DNA of 64,000 bases, taken from contig NZ_CP107989.1 in assembly GCF_041435015.1 (NCBI RefSeq), positions 1,922,001-1,986,000 of the forward strand, given 5' to 3'. How positions within the stretch are numbered: position 1 is the first letter of the stretch; every line of letters starts with the position of its first letter. The position numbers and the translations under genes are program-made. This document shows, piece by piece, positions 1 to 7,525 of the stretch. The DNA is from Streptomyces canus. GTDB taxonomy: Bacteria > Actinomycetota > Actinomycetes > Streptomycetales > Streptomycetaceae. Under the pieces are notes generated by a model. The model did not search any database. It saw nothing but the letters and a program-made list of their open reading frames with translations, and had not been told where the DNA came from.

Positions 1-764
1 TCCTGATCGTGGTCGTCGGGTGCGCGTTCTTCTTCAAGGACCCGCCGAAGAACTGGTGGCCCGCGAACATCGACCCGCTCACCCACGGCGGCAGCGAGAA
101 GGGGGCCGGCGCTCTCGCCAAGAACCCTCCGGCGGTACGGCAGTACACGCCGAAGGAGGCCATAAGGACCGGCATGCTTCCCCTCATGTGGGTCGCCCTC
201 GTCATGACCGCGGGGGTGTCGATCTTCGGGATCTCCTTCCAGGTCGACTATGCCAAGGACGTGGGTTTCGGCCCGCTGGTGGCGGCCTCCTCCATGGGTG
301 TCATGGCGGTCATCAACGGCGTCGGGCGCGGGGTGGTGGGCTGGCTGTCCGACAAGTGGGGCCGTAAGTCCACGCTGGTGTTCGTGATCGTCGTGCTGGG
401 TCTCGCCCAGTTCGGAGTGATCTGGGCGGGCGACATCAGGAGCGAGTCGCTGTTCCTGGTCTTCGCGTTCCTCTCCGGATTCGGCGGCGGCGCGTTCTAC
501 CCGCTGTTCGCGGCGCTGACCCCCGACTACTTCGGGGAGAACTTCAACGCCTCCAACTACGGGCTGGTGTACAGCGGCAAGCTGATCAGCGGCCTGTTCG
601 GCGGCGGCCTCGGCTCCATGGTCGTCGCGGCCTGGGGCTACGACGGGGCGTACGCCCTGGCCGGCGCCACCTCGATGGTCGCGGCGGCGATCGCCCTGCT
701 GCTACGCCAGCCGGGACGGCCCCGGGGCGGCACCTCGGCACCGCAGCCGCAAACCGCGGTCTGA
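1..764 (+). CDS. OFA-type MFS transporter, C-terminal part (5' end outside window)
   Basis: This is the last ~254 residues of a major facilitator of the oxalate/formate antiporter (OFA) family; the gene enters from the left edge already in frame, so the true start is not visible. The fragment begins in a membrane segment that runs into a cytoplasmic loop (DPPKNWWP, then a Pro/Lys-rich stretch ending QYTPKEA). It then shows about six membrane segments with the second-half MFS motif GWLSDKWGRKS between two of them. WWP followed by a KEA segment just before helix 7 is typical of OxlT-like proteins. The likely role is exchange or uptake of small carboxylates such as oxalate or formate at the plasma membrane. 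Context supports this: a GntR/FCD regulator and formate dehydrogenase/fdhD sequences follow, and a second, different OFA gene lies at the duplicated locus near 29 kb. Substrate is inferred. Confidence 0.85.
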   Translation, partial: LIVVVGCAFFFKDPPKNWWPANIDPLTHGGSEKGAGALAKNPPAVRQYTPKEAIRTGMLPLMWVALVMTAGVSIFGISFQVDYAKDVGFGPLVAASSMGVMAVINGVGRGVVGWLSDKWGRKSTLVFVIVVLGLAQFGVIWAGDIRSESLFLVFAFLSGFGGGAFYPLFAALTPDYFGENFNASNYGLVYSGKLISGLFGGGLGSMVVAAWGYDGAYALAGATSMVAAAIALLLRQPGRPRGGTSAPQPQTAV

Positions 765-779
765 GCGGGGAAGTTCGGA

Positions 780-833
780 CGGATCAGGCGGCCCTCCGCC
801 TCGGCGCTCGCCGGGGTAGGGCCGCCTGATCCG
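780..833 (+). terminator. Strong hairpin terminator after the OFA transporter
   Basis: A perfect 16-bp inverted repeat (arms 780-795 and 818-833, arm sequence CGGATCAGGCGGCCCT) with a 22-nt loop starts 15 bases after the stop codon. There is no T-run, as is usual for streptomycete terminators. Confidence 0.8.
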
Positions 834-956
834 ATGGTTCGGTGCCCGGTGGCCCGCCCGCGGGGCCCAGAGGTTCAGCGGTCCGGAGGCGGGGAGGAGT
901 CTCTTGCGGGGCTGCTGCCGGTGCTTCGGAGCAGCGGGGGTGCGGCTTTCGGCGGC

Positions 957-1125
957 CCGGCCGCGGTGCCCCGGCTGGTTGCAGGAGACCGTGCGGGTGA
1001 TCATGCGGCTGCCGGGGAGGCGTTTCGCGGGTGCGGCGCAGGTAGCCGTGGGTTTCCAGTTCCCGCAAGGCGGCGAGCGCGGCAGTGACCGCAAGCGAAA
1101 ACCGCTGGCCCGGGTTGAGTTCGCT
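957..1125 (-). pseudogene. Remnant of a helix-turn-helix gene (frameshifted)
   Basis: Read on the minus strand, about 55 residues look like the end of the winged-helix domain found in many actinobacterial HTH proteins: FSLAVTAALAALRELETHGY, then LRRTRE. After a one-base frame change the text continues as GSRMITRTVSCNQPG, which is the expected wing and end of that domain. No start, upstream domain or C-terminal continuation is found, so this is a decayed fragment. It sits in an otherwise empty interval between a terminator and a minisatellite. Family assignment rests on remembered sequence resemblance. Confidence 0.5.
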
Positions 1126-1183
1126 GCCTGGATGCCAGGCGGCCCGGCGGCCAGGCGGCCCGGCTGCCTGGATACCCGGCGCT

Positions 1184-1334
1184 GGACGGTCCGGCGGTCC
1201 GACGGCTTGGCGGTCCGGCGGCTCCGCGGCTTGACGGTCCGACAGCTCTGCGGCTTGAAAGTCCGGCAGCTCTGCGGCCTGACGGTCCGGCGGCTTGGCG
1301 GCCCGGCAGCCCGGCAGCCCGGCAGCCCGGCAGC
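1184..1334. repeat. 24-bp degenerate tandem repeat
   Basis: Five to six head-to-tail copies of a 24-bp unit of the form GRCGGTCCGGCGGCTCTGCG plus GCTT (units at 1209, 1233, 1257, 1281 and 1305, with a 25-bp unit at 1184). The last unit collapses into an 8-bp GGCAGCCC repeat. A CGC triplet run follows at about 1360-1383. No reading frame across it looks like protein. It is a minisatellite-like spacer; with the HTH remnant it accounts for the 630-bp gene-free interval between the OFA gene and the GntR gene. Confidence 0.75.
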
Positions 1335-1397
1335 AGCCTGTCGCCTCGCGGTCGCGGTCGCCGCCGCCGCCGCCGCCGCCGCGGACAGGATCGGACG

Positions 1398-2075
1398 CTA
1401 CTTCTCGCGGTCGTGGTACATCTTCCGCGTGTGTTCGGTGTGTTGGCGCATGACGGCGGTGGCGCGCTGCTCGTCGCGGTCGGCGATCGCGGCGATCAGT
1501 TCACGGTGTTCGATCCAGGACTGACGGCCACGCTGCCGGGCGATCGGCGTGTAATACCAGCGCACCCGACGATCCACCTGCCCCGCCAACTCCGCCAGAA
1601 CCGCGTTACCCGCCAACTCCATGATCGTCGCGTGCAGACGGGCGTTCAACGCCACCGCGGCATCCACATCGTCCGCCGCGACCGCACTCTCACCCTGCGC
1701 ACACAGCTCCTCCAGCACCGCGACACCAGCCTTGCCCGCATTCGCCGCCGCCAGCCGCGCCGCCTCGGCCTCCAACAACGTCCGCACCGTGAGAAGCTGA
1801 TCAGCCTCCTCATCCGTCGGCTCATGCACAAACGCACCCTGCGCAGGCCGCAAGTCCACCCAACCCTCGGTGTTCAACCGCTGCAAAGCCTCACGCACCG
1901 GCTGCCGCGACACCCCCAGATGCCCGGCCAACTCACTCTCCACCAGATGCTGACCCGGCTGCAGAGCACGAGTCGTGATCAGTTCGAGCAACGCCCCATA
2001 GACACGGTCGCGCAGCGGACCGGGACGCTCGAGCCGGGGCACCGTCCCGTACGGCAGTCCTGTCGTCGGCAACAT
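1398..2075 (-). CDS. GntR family regulator, FCD (FadR) subfamily, copy 1
   Basis: A 225-residue transcription factor. Residues ~15-80 form the winged helix-turn-helix (ELAGHLGVSRQPVREALQRL is the recognition part). Residues ~95-215 form the all-alpha FCD ligand-binding domain with the usual metal-site histidines (LHATIMELAGN, EHRELIAAI, QHTEH). The ATG at 2075 follows GGAGGGACCGCG. It is a close paralogue of the regulator at 26,237-26,914; an 87-residue block beginning ALLELITTRA is identical in both. Upstream at 2136-2150 lies a GTCTAC-type half-site matching the operators at 2222 and 29712, which suggests autoregulation and control of the divergent ketopantoate-reductase-like gene and its downstream genes. 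FCD regulators usually respond to small organic acids; the ligand here is unknown, and oxalate, formate or a related acid is an inference from the neighbours. Confidence 0.92.
   Translation of the reverse strand: MLPTTGLPYGTVPRLERPGPLRDRVYGALLELITTRALQPGQHLVESELAGHLGVSRQPVREALQRLNTEGWVDLRPAQGAFVHEPTDEEADQLLTVRTLLEAEAARLAAANAGKAGVAVLEELCAQGESAVAADDVDAAVALNARLHATIMELAGNAVLAELAGQVDRRVRWYYTPIARQRGRQSWIEHRELIAAIADRDEQRATAVMRQHTEHTRKMYHDREK
1479..2040. repeat. Long direct repeat, GntR copy A (partner 26321-26882)
   Basis: This stretch and 26321-26882 run in the same orientation with an offset of 24,842 bases and only scattered differences, many of them silent. It covers most of the two GntR genes. 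The near-identity at silent positions implies recent duplication or gene conversion. Confidence 0.85.
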
Positions 2076-2135
2076 CGCGGTCCCTCCTGCACAGCGTCGT
2101 CGCTGCAGCTGAGAGCCAAGTATGAATTGGTTTTC

Positions 2136-2150
2136 GCCTACAGTCTACGG
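2136..2150. promoter_or_regulatory. Candidate GntR autoregulatory half-sites
   Basis: GCCTACAGTCTACGG lies ~60 bases upstream of the GntR copy 1 start. Its complement contains GTAGACTGTAG, the same half-site (TGTAGAC) as in the palindromes at 2222 and 29712. The copy 2 gene has the equivalent TGTCTACAGTCTACGG at 26971. Confidence 0.55.
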
Positions 2151-2221
2151 CGCACAAGGGCGTAGCAGCAGCTCACCAGGCTTGGTGACGTCATGACCCT
2201 TGCTGAGCACTCTCCCCATCC

Positions 2222-2243
2222 TGTAGACAATATCCAGTCGACA
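2222..2243. promoter_or_regulatory. 22-bp palindromic operator, probable GntR/FCD site
   Basis: TGTAGAC-N8-GTCGACA, a near-perfect inverted repeat (one mismatch per half) ~47 bases upstream of the ketopantoate-reductase-like start. The same 22-bp site with almost the same spacer occurs at 29712-29733 in front of the second formate dehydrogenase remnant. Two independent copies next to the two paralogous GntR loci make it the likely shared operator. Confidence 0.7.
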
Positions 2244-2289
2244 AAGTCGGCAGTTCCTCGGTCACCCTCACCGAACGGAGCTTCCCCCC

Positions 2290-3261
2290 ATGAAAGTCGC
2301 CATCCTCGGCGCCGGAGCCATCGGTGCCTACGTCGGCGCGGCACTCCACCGCGCCGGCGCCGACGTCCATCTCATCGCCCGCGGTCCGCATCTGGCGGCC
2401 ATGCGGCAGCACGGTGTCCAAGTCCTCAGCCCCCGCGGTGACTTCACCGCTCTCACCCATGCCACCGACGACCCGGCCGAGATCGGTCCGGTCGACTACG
2501 TCTTCCTCGGTCTGAAGGCCAACTCGTACGCGGCGTGCGGGCCGCTCATCGAGCCCCTTCTCACCGACAGCACCGCGGTCATCGCGGCCCAGAACGGCAT
2601 CCCCTGGTGGTACTTCCACCGGCACGGCGGCCCGCATGACGGCCACCGCATCGAAAGTGTCGACCCGGGCGGTGCGGTCAGTGCGGTGCTCGCGCCCTCC
2701 CGGGCCATCGGCTGTGTCGTCTACGCGGCGACCGAGCTCGAAGGGCCAGGTGTCGTACGGCACTTGGAAGGCACCCGGTTCTCCATCGGGGAGCCCGACC
2801 GCAGCCTCTCACTCCGGTGCCAGGCCTTCAGCGAGGCCATGCAGGCCGGCGGGCTCAAGTGCCCGGTCGAGCCGAACCTCCGGGACGACATCTGGCTCAA
2901 GCTACTGGGCAACATCTCCTTCAACCCCATCAGCGCGCTGGCCCGTGCCACCATGCGCCAGATGTGCCTGCACGGCGGCACCCGCAAGGTCATCGAGACG
3001 ATGATGGCCGAGACTCTCGCGGTCGCCGAGGCCCTCGGCTGTACCGTCGGTGTCTCCATCGAACGCCGCCTCGCCGGCGCCGAACGGGTCGGCGACCATC
3101 GCACCTCCACGCTCCAGGACCTGGAGCGCGGCAAGCCGCTGGAACTCGACGTCCTCCTCACGGCCGTCATCGAGCTGGCGGAGATCACCGGCGTGGACGT
3201 GCCCACACTCCGCACCGTCCACGCGCTCTCCGACCTCCTCGCGATCCGGTCCGCCGCATGA
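2290..3261 (+). CDS. Ketopantoate reductase-like protein (ApbA/PanE family)
   Basis: A 323-residue NADP-dependent 2-hydroxyacid-type dehydrogenase. The Rossmann motif GAGAIG is at residues 7-12. The C-terminal helical domain carries the family signature IWLKLLGNISFNPISALAR, which includes the catalytic Lys and a substrate-binding Asn, and the later E-R-GKPLE stretch (ERGKPLELD). Canonical PanE reduces 2-dehydropantoate to pantoate in the cytoplasm. Many streptomycete paralogues have other ketoacid substrates, and location beside an OFA transporter, an FCD regulator and formate dehydrogenase remnants suggests that here. The start is the ATG after a GGAG-containing leader. It is preceded by the 22-bp GntR-type operator, so it is probably the main target of the divergent regulator. 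The stop overlaps an ATG (ATGA) that opens the downstream remnant frame. Confidence 0.88.
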   Translation: MKVAILGAGAIGAYVGAALHRAGADVHLIARGPHLAAMRQHGVQVLSPRGDFTALTHATDDPAEIGPVDYVFLGLKANSYAACGPLIEPLLTDSTAVIAAQNGIPWWYFHRHGGPHDGHRIESVDPGGAVSAVLAPSRAIGCVVYAATELEGPGVVRHLEGTRFSIGEPDRSLSLRCQAFSEAMQAGGLKCPVEPNLRDDIWLKLLGNISFNPISALARATMRQMCLHGGTRKVIETMMAETLAVAEALGCTVGVSIERRLAGAERVGDHRTSTLQDLERGKPLELDVLLTAVIELAEITGVDVPTLRTVHALSDLLAIRSAA

Positions 3262-4040
3262 CGGAACTGGGCACCTACGTGATCGGGTCGGGACCTCGGA
3301 TCCGGCCGAACGCCGGATCCGAGGTCCCGATGGCCCATGCGATCGGCCGGGAGATCATCCGGGCGGGCCTGGCCGACCGGGAGTTCATCGATCGTGCGAC
3401 CCAGGGCTTCGAGGAGTACAGACAACTCGTCGAGCCGTGGACGGTGTCGCTCGCGGTGAAGGTGACAGGCGTACCGGCGGCTGTCATCAGGGAGTTGGCA
3501 CAGGCCTACGCACGGGGCGAGCCGTTCCGGGCGTTCGACGGCACCGAGCACGACGAGGACCGCGCGCTGATCAACCTGTCACTGCTCACCGGCCGCGGTC
3601 ACACCGATCGAGAGCGGCGTACACCGTTCCAGCTGGTCCGGCACGCCCCTCCCGTGGACCTCACGGACGAGGAGTATCCGGTCAGGCTCACCAGGGGCCG
3701 CCGTCCGGACACGTACAACACCCGCTTGCAGAGCGGTGGTTCGGCGTCTTCGCTGCGGCGTGCCGAGTGTGTCGAGCTGAGTCCGGAGGACGCCGAGCGC
3801 TACGGCGTGGTCGTCGGCGTGCAGGTGCGGGTGGCGACCCGACGGGGTTCGACAACGGCACCGGTGTGGGTGGATCCGGCGCTGCGGCCGGGTGTGGCGT
3901 TCATGACCGGCCGCCCACCGGATGGTTCGGACGCCGACCAGTGTTCTGCCAGGGCCAGTTGTCCGATCGCGGGGGCTGTGGAGTTCGAGGCTGCCGCGAT
4001 GCGGATCGAGAAGATGCCCGTCGTGGCGATACGGAACTGA
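3258..4040 (+). pseudogene. Formate dehydrogenase alpha subunit, internally deleted remnant (copy 1)
   Basis: The 260-residue open frame is a shortened molybdopterin oxidoreductase. It has a middle piece of the Mop domain (HAIGREIIRAGL, ATQGFEEY, VTGVPAAVIRELAQAYA, ALINLSLLTGR). It then jumps directly to the C-terminal dinucleotide-binding domain (TPFQLVRHAPPVDLTDEEYP, SPEDAERYGV, SCPIAGAVEFEA, RIEKMPV). A full subunit is roughly 700-760 residues. Missing are the N-terminal active-site Cys/Sec region and the several-hundred-residue centre; the retained centre also has small losses (a normal stretch before ALINL reduced to EPFRAFDGTEH). The iron-sulphur subunit that should follow is absent, and fdhD starts 8 bases after the stop. 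Homology starts only after the 3288-3330 hairpin, so the ATGA start is fortuitous. It cannot encode an active enzyme. Confidence 0.75.
3288..3330 (+). terminator. Perfect 19-bp inverted repeat just after the ketopantoate reductase-like gene
   Basis: Arms 3288-3306 and 3312-3330 (TCGGGACCTCGGATCCGGC and its exact complement) with a 5-base loop, starting 26 bases after the stop of the preceding gene. Its position and strength fit a transcription terminator. It lies inside the open frame of the formate dehydrogenase remnant, right where homology begins. Confidence 0.7.
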
Positions 4041-4048
4041 GGCCGAAA

Positions 4049-4854
4049 ATGGGACGAGTCACGGAACGACGCAAGGTGATCCGCATCCGCGACGGGGCCA
4101 TCTCCTCCCGCCCCGACACCCTGGTCACCGAGGAACCGCTGGAGATCCGCCTCAACGGCAAACCCCTCGCCATCACCATGCGCACCCCCGGCGACGACTT
4201 CGCACTCGCCGCCGGCTTCCTCGTCAGCGAAGGCGTCCTCGCCGAGCAGAGCGAACTGCAGAACATCGTCTACTGCGCCGGAGCCACCACCGACGGCTCC
4301 AACACCTACAACGTCGTCGACATCACCACCACCCCCGGCACCCCCATCCCCGACATCACCCTCCAACGCAACGTCTACACCACCTCCTCCTGCGGCCTGT
4401 GCGGCAAAGCCAGCCTCGACGCCGTACGCACCACCACCCGCTGGCCCATCAACGACACACCCCCCCTCCACATCGAAACCGACCTCCTCACCAGCCTCCC
4501 CGACCGGCTCCGCACCGCCCAACACGTCTTCGACCGCACCGGAGGCCTGCACGCCGCCGCCCTCTTCACCGAACACGGCGAACTGATCGACATACGCGAA
4601 GACGTCGGCCGCCACAACGCCGTCGACAAACTCATCGGCCGCGCCCTCCAACACAACAACCTCCCCCTGTCCCGCCTCATCCTCCTGGTCTCCGGCCGCG
4701 CCTCCTTCGAACTCGCACAAAAAGCCGTCATGGCCGGCATCCCCGTCCTCGCCGCCGTCTCCGCACCCTCCTCCCTGGCCGTCGACCTCGCCACCGAAAC
4801 CGGCCTCACCCTCATCGGCTTCCTCCGCGGCCACTCCATGAACGTGTACGCGGG
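4049..4854. repeat. Long direct repeat, fdhD copy A (partner 30348-31153)
   Basis: An 806-bp direct repeat with an offset of 26,299 bases. It begins exactly at the fdhD start codon and ends ~15 codons before the stop. Very few substitutions, even at silent sites. Recombination between the copies would delete or duplicate about 26 kb, including the whole Ebo/sugar block. Confidence 0.9.
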
Positions 4855-4900
4855 CGAGGACCGCATCACCCTGCAGGCCGTCGCGGCCGCCCAGGGCTGA
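4049..4900 (+). CDS. fdhD: Formate dehydrogenase accessory sulfurtransferase FdhD, copy 1
   Basis: A 283-residue FdhD. The family moves sulphur from a cysteine desulfurase to the bis-MGD cofactor of formate dehydrogenase in the cytoplasm. Residues ~20-60 carry the EEPLEIRLNG and RTPGDDFALAAGFL blocks. The conserved CxxC is in SSCGLCGKAS (~113-122), followed by GGLHAAALF, EDVGRHNAVDKLIG and the late GFLRGHSMNVY signature. ATG at 4049 is 8 bases after the stop of the dehydrogenase remnant, and no strong ribosome binding site is visible. From the start codon to 4854 the DNA matches fdhD copy 2 (30348-31153) almost base for base, with only two amino-acid changes in the shared part before the C-termini diverge. 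It is apparently intact although the local dehydrogenase is broken, so it either serves a dehydrogenase elsewhere or is in early decay. Confidence 0.95.
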   Translation: MGRVTERRKVIRIRDGAISSRPDTLVTEEPLEIRLNGKPLAITMRTPGDDFALAAGFLVSEGVLAEQSELQNIVYCAGATTDGSNTYNVVDITTTPGTPIPDITLQRNVYTTSSCGLCGKASLDAVRTTTRWPINDTPPLHIETDLLTSLPDRLRTAQHVFDRTGGLHAAALFTEHGELIDIREDVGRHNAVDKLIGRALQHNNLPLSRLILLVSGRASFELAQKAVMAGIPVLAAVSAPSSLAVDLATETGLTLIGFLRGHSMNVYAGEDRITLQAVAAAQG

Positions 4901-4922
4901 CGGTCCTCCCCGCTGCACGAAC

Positions 4923-4973
4923 GGCGGGACCCCGACCGGCGGGGAGCGCCCCCTGCGCCCTCGGGGTCCCGCC
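4923..4973. terminator. Hairpin between convergent fdhD and TIM-barrel genes
   Basis: Perfect 13-bp inverted repeat GGCGGGACCCCGA (4923-4935) / complement (4961-4973), loop 25 bases. It lies between two converging genes and probably stops transcription from both. Confidence 0.75.
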
Positions 4974-4988
4974 TTCACTCGTGTGCTG

Positions 4989-6026
4989 TCAGCACTTCTC
5001 CCGCAGCGAGTGCAGGTACGCGCTGGAGCGGCGGGCGAACGTGAAGGACTCGGTGGGCTGGTCGTGCTCGGCCTGCCAGTGGTGGGCCAGGCGCTCGCCC
5101 CGCAGCCGGGTCACGGCGGAGATGAACTTCTGGTAGTCGATGTCTCCGTCGCCGACGTCGGTCATGCGGTAGCCATAGGTGTTGGACGGATCGCTCACCC
5201 CGTCCTTGACGTGGAAGAGCGGGTAGCGGTGCGGCTGCCTGAGGACGTAGTTCAGGGGTTCGAACGGGGCGGGGGTGCCGTCGGGCCGGGTGGAGAAGCG
5301 GAACTGTCCCGAATACGCCCAGTAGATGTCCATCTCCAGGAACACCAGGTCGGGGTCGGTCTCCTTGAGCAGCACGTCGTAGAGACGGACCTTGGGGTTG
5401 TCGGTGGCGAAGGAGAACTCCTCGGAATGGTTGTGCTGGTAGAACTTCATGCCGCGTGCCTTCGCCGCGGCTCCGTAGGTGTTGAACTCCTCGGCGGCGC
5501 GCTTCCACGCGTCGACGGTCGAGCCGTAGCGGAACGGTCCCGAGGCGGTGCCGATGTGCTTGAGGCCGAGGGCCTGGGCGTCGTCCAGGACCTTGGTGAG
5601 GTTCTGGGCGAAGGTGTAGGCGTTCGGGTCGTCCGAGTAGTAGCCGACGTGGCTGCCGATCGGGTTCAGGCCGTGGTCGCGTGCCAGCCGCTTGAGCTGG
5701 GCGAGCGTGATGGGTCCGGCGGAGCCCTGGGTGTAGCCGGCGAACTCGACCTCGTCGTAGCCGTACTTCTCCAGTTCGGCGAAGACCGGGGCGAAGCCGA
5801 GCGTGGAGACCTTGTCGCGGAGGCTGTAGAGCTGGATGCCGAGGCGGCCGGGGGGCAGGACGGGGCGGCCGCGGCCGGACGTCTTGTCGGCCGTCTCGGC
5901 GGCGGTCGCCGGGGTCGCCGCGGCGCCCAGCAACGCGGCTGCGGTGGCGCCCGCGGCCACGCCGAGCATGCCTCGTCTGGTGAGGCGGTGGGTGAGTTCG
6001 GGGTCGGGCTGGGAGATGCGGCTCAT
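4989..6026 (-). CDS. Tat-exported sugar phosphate isomerase/epimerase-like TIM barrel
   Basis: A 345-residue protein with an N-terminal twin-arginine signal (LTRRGMLGVAAGATAAALLG, then cleavage near ATA-AE). The rest is an AP endonuclease 2/xylose-isomerase-like TIM barrel (residues ~55-340): LGIQLYSLR, YDEVEFAGY, KFYQHNHSEEF, FLEMDIYWAY, FHVKDG, VGDGDIDYQKF. The His/Glu/Asp residues in these blocks are the usual metal ligands of the fold. The ATG at 6026 follows GGAGTCCCAGGC. It is the last gene on the minus strand of the Ebo block, 101 bases downstream of the EboF-like gene, so it is probably co-transcribed though it may have its own promoter. Export to the cell surface distinguishes it from the two cytoplasmic TIM barrels of the cluster. 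Substrate unknown; an exported inositol- or sugar-derived compound is an inference. Confidence 0.88.
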   Translation of the reverse strand: MSRISQPDPELTHRLTRRGMLGVAAGATAAALLGAAATPATAAETADKTSGRGRPVLPPGRLGIQLYSLRDKVSTLGFAPVFAELEKYGYDEVEFAGYTQGSAGPITLAQLKRLARDHGLNPIGSHVGYYSDDPNAYTFAQNLTKVLDDAQALGLKHIGTASGPFRYGSTVDAWKRAAEEFNTYGAAAKARGMKFYQHNHSEEFSFATDNPKVRLYDVLLKETDPDLVFLEMDIYWAYSGQFRFSTRPDGTPAPFEPLNYVLRQPHRYPLFHVKDGVSDPSNTYGYRMTDVGDGDIDYQKFISAVTRLRGERLAHHWQAEHDQPTESFTFARRSSAYLHSLREKC

Positions 6027-6127
6027 GCCTGGGACTCCTCGGTGTCGGAGGGCGTTGTCAGTGGTGGGTGCTTCACTGGGGACCAGTCGGAAGAGACCGG
6101 TCGTCGGGTGCCGATCTTTCGGGCCGG

Positions 6128-7525
6128 TCAGCCGAGACCGGCGAGGTGGAGCAGGAGTGACTTCACCTCGGTGGCCGCGATGCGGTCGCCGAGGGTGCGG
6201 GGGGTGGAGCAGATGAGGAGCGGACCGTCGTCGTCGCTCTCGGGGAGGCGGCCGTGGCTGCCGCGAATAGGTGACGGGTCGAGGGGCACGACCGCCATGC
6301 GGTAGCGCAGGCCGAGCTTCTTGCGGGCCAGCGCGGTGGCCGCCTTGACCTTGACGTAGGGGTCGAGCGGGTCCATGAAGAGTTCGACCGGGTCGTAGCC
6401 GGGTTTGCGGTGGATCTCGACCAGCTGCGCGAAGTCGGGCGCGCGGTCGTCGTCGAGCCAGTAGTAGTACGTGAACCAGGCGTCCGGCTCCGCCACGGCG
6501 ACGAGTTCGCCGGAGCGCGGATGGTCGAGGTGGTGGGCCTTCTTGCCCTCGTCGTCGAGGAGTTGCTCGATGCCGGGCAGGCCGTCGAGGGCGGCGCGGG
6601 TGGCGTCCAGGTCCTCGGGGCGGCGCACATAGACATGGGCGATCTGGTGGTCGGCGACCGCGAAGGCGCGGGAGGCCATCGGGTCGAGGTACTCCATGCC
6701 GTCCTGTGTGTGCACCTCGAGGAGTCCGGCGCGGCGCAGGGCGCGGTTGATGTGGACGGGGCGGTCCGCGCGGGCGATGCCGTACTCGGAGAGCGCGACG
6801 ACGGTACGGCCTTCCGCGTGGGCGTCGTCCAGGAGCGGGGCCAGCGCCCTGTCCAGGTCGGCGGCGGCTTGCAGGGAGCGTGGGTCGTCGGGGCCGAAGC
6901 GCTGGAGGTCGTAGTCGAGGTGAGGGAGGTAGCAGAGCGTCAGGTCGGGATGGCGGGTGCCCATGATGTGGCGGGTCGCGTCGATGATCCACTGGCTGGA
7001 GACCAGGTCCGCGCCGGGGCCCCAGAAGTGGAAGAGGGGGAAGGTGCCGAGTTTCCGGGTGAGTTCGTCGTGCAGGTCCGGGGGCCGGGTGTAGCAGTCG
7101 GGTTCCTTGCGGCCGTCGGCGTAGTAGACCGGACGGGGGGTGACGGTGAAGTCGGTATCGGCGCCCATGGCGTACCACCAGCAGATGTTGGCGACCGTGT
7201 AGCCGGGGTGGGCGCGGCGGGCGGCGTCCCAGAGCTTGTCGCCGGCGACCAGACCGTTGTGCTGTCGCCACAGGAGTACGTCGCCGAGCTCGCGGAAGTA
7301 CCAGCCGTTGCCGACGATGCCGTGCTCCGACGGGTGGGTGCCGGTGAGGAAGGTGGACTGGGCGGCGCAGGTGACGGCGGGCAGCACAGTGCCGAGCGGG
7401 GCGTGGGATCCGGACTGGGCCAGGGACTTGAGGTGGGGCATGTGGTGGAGGAGACGGGGGGTGAGGCCTACGACGTCGAGGACGAGGAGAGGGGTGGGTC
7501 CCGCCTCGTGGGGCTGGTGGCTCAT
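6128..7525 (-). CDS. eboF: EboF-like alkaline phosphatase/nucleotide pyrophosphatase family hydrolase
   Basis: A 465-residue metal-dependent phosphodiesterase of the alkaline phosphatase superfamily. Two-metal motifs appear in order: LLVLDVVGLTPRLL (residues ~13-26, first metal Asp), STFLTGTHPSEHGIVG (Thr nucleophile), YLPHLDYDLQRFG (Asp/His ligands), LSEYGI, and DHQIAHVYV near residue 305. There is no signal peptide, so it is cytoplasmic. It overlaps the upstream EboE gene by four bases (ATGA), and upstream of that run EboB, EboA and EboC, which is the Ebo gene set; this family member is the one called EboF. Ebo operons are known from cyanobacteria, where they are needed for moving the scytonemin precursor to the periplasm, and from other bacteria. 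The exact reaction is not known; cleavage of a phosphodiester or pyrophosphate in a carrier-linked intermediate is an inference. Confidence 0.85.
   Translation of the reverse strand: MSHQPHEAGPTPLLVLDVVGLTPRLLHHMPHLKSLAQSGSHAPLGTVLPAVTCAAQSTFLTGTHPSEHGIVGNGWYFRELGDVLLWRQHNGLVAGDKLWDAARRAHPGYTVANICWWYAMGADTDFTVTPRPVYYADGRKEPDCYTRPPDLHDELTRKLGTFPLFHFWGPGADLVSSQWIIDATRHIMGTRHPDLTLCYLPHLDYDLQRFGPDDPRSLQAAADLDRALAPLLDDAHAEGRTVVALSEYGIARADRPVHINRALRRAGLLEVHTQDGMEYLDPMASRAFAVADHQIAHVYVRRPEDLDATRAALDGLPGIEQLLDDEGKKAHHLDHPRSGELVAVAEPDAWFTYYYWLDDDRAPDFAQLVEIHRKPGYDPVELFMDPLDPYVKVKAATALARKKLGLRYRMAVVPLDPSPIRGSHGRLPESDDDGPLLICSTPRTLGDRIAATEVKSLLLHLAGLG

Noticed and set aside
1209..1334. Regular 24-bp repeats considered as a CRISPR array
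   Set aside because: Units are directly adjacent with no spacers and degrade towards an 8-bp repeat; no cas genes nearby.
1413..2165. Long plus-strand open frame opposite GntR copy 1
   Set aside because: Composition is that of the antisense of a high-GC gene (Arg/His/Pro-rich); the GntR protein on the other strand has clear domains and a ribosome binding site. The same applies to the frame opposite copy 2.
3258..4040. Reading the shortened formate dehydrogenase frame as a functional small molybdoprotein
   Set aside because: It lacks the active-site region and most of the cofactor-binding core, begins within a terminator hairpin, and ends against fdhD where an FeS subunit gene should be.
3800..4978. 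Long minus-strand open frame opposite fdhD
   Set aside because: Gly/Val/Glu-rich shadow of a high-GC gene; the same shadow recurs opposite fdhD copy 2 simply because the DNA is duplicated.
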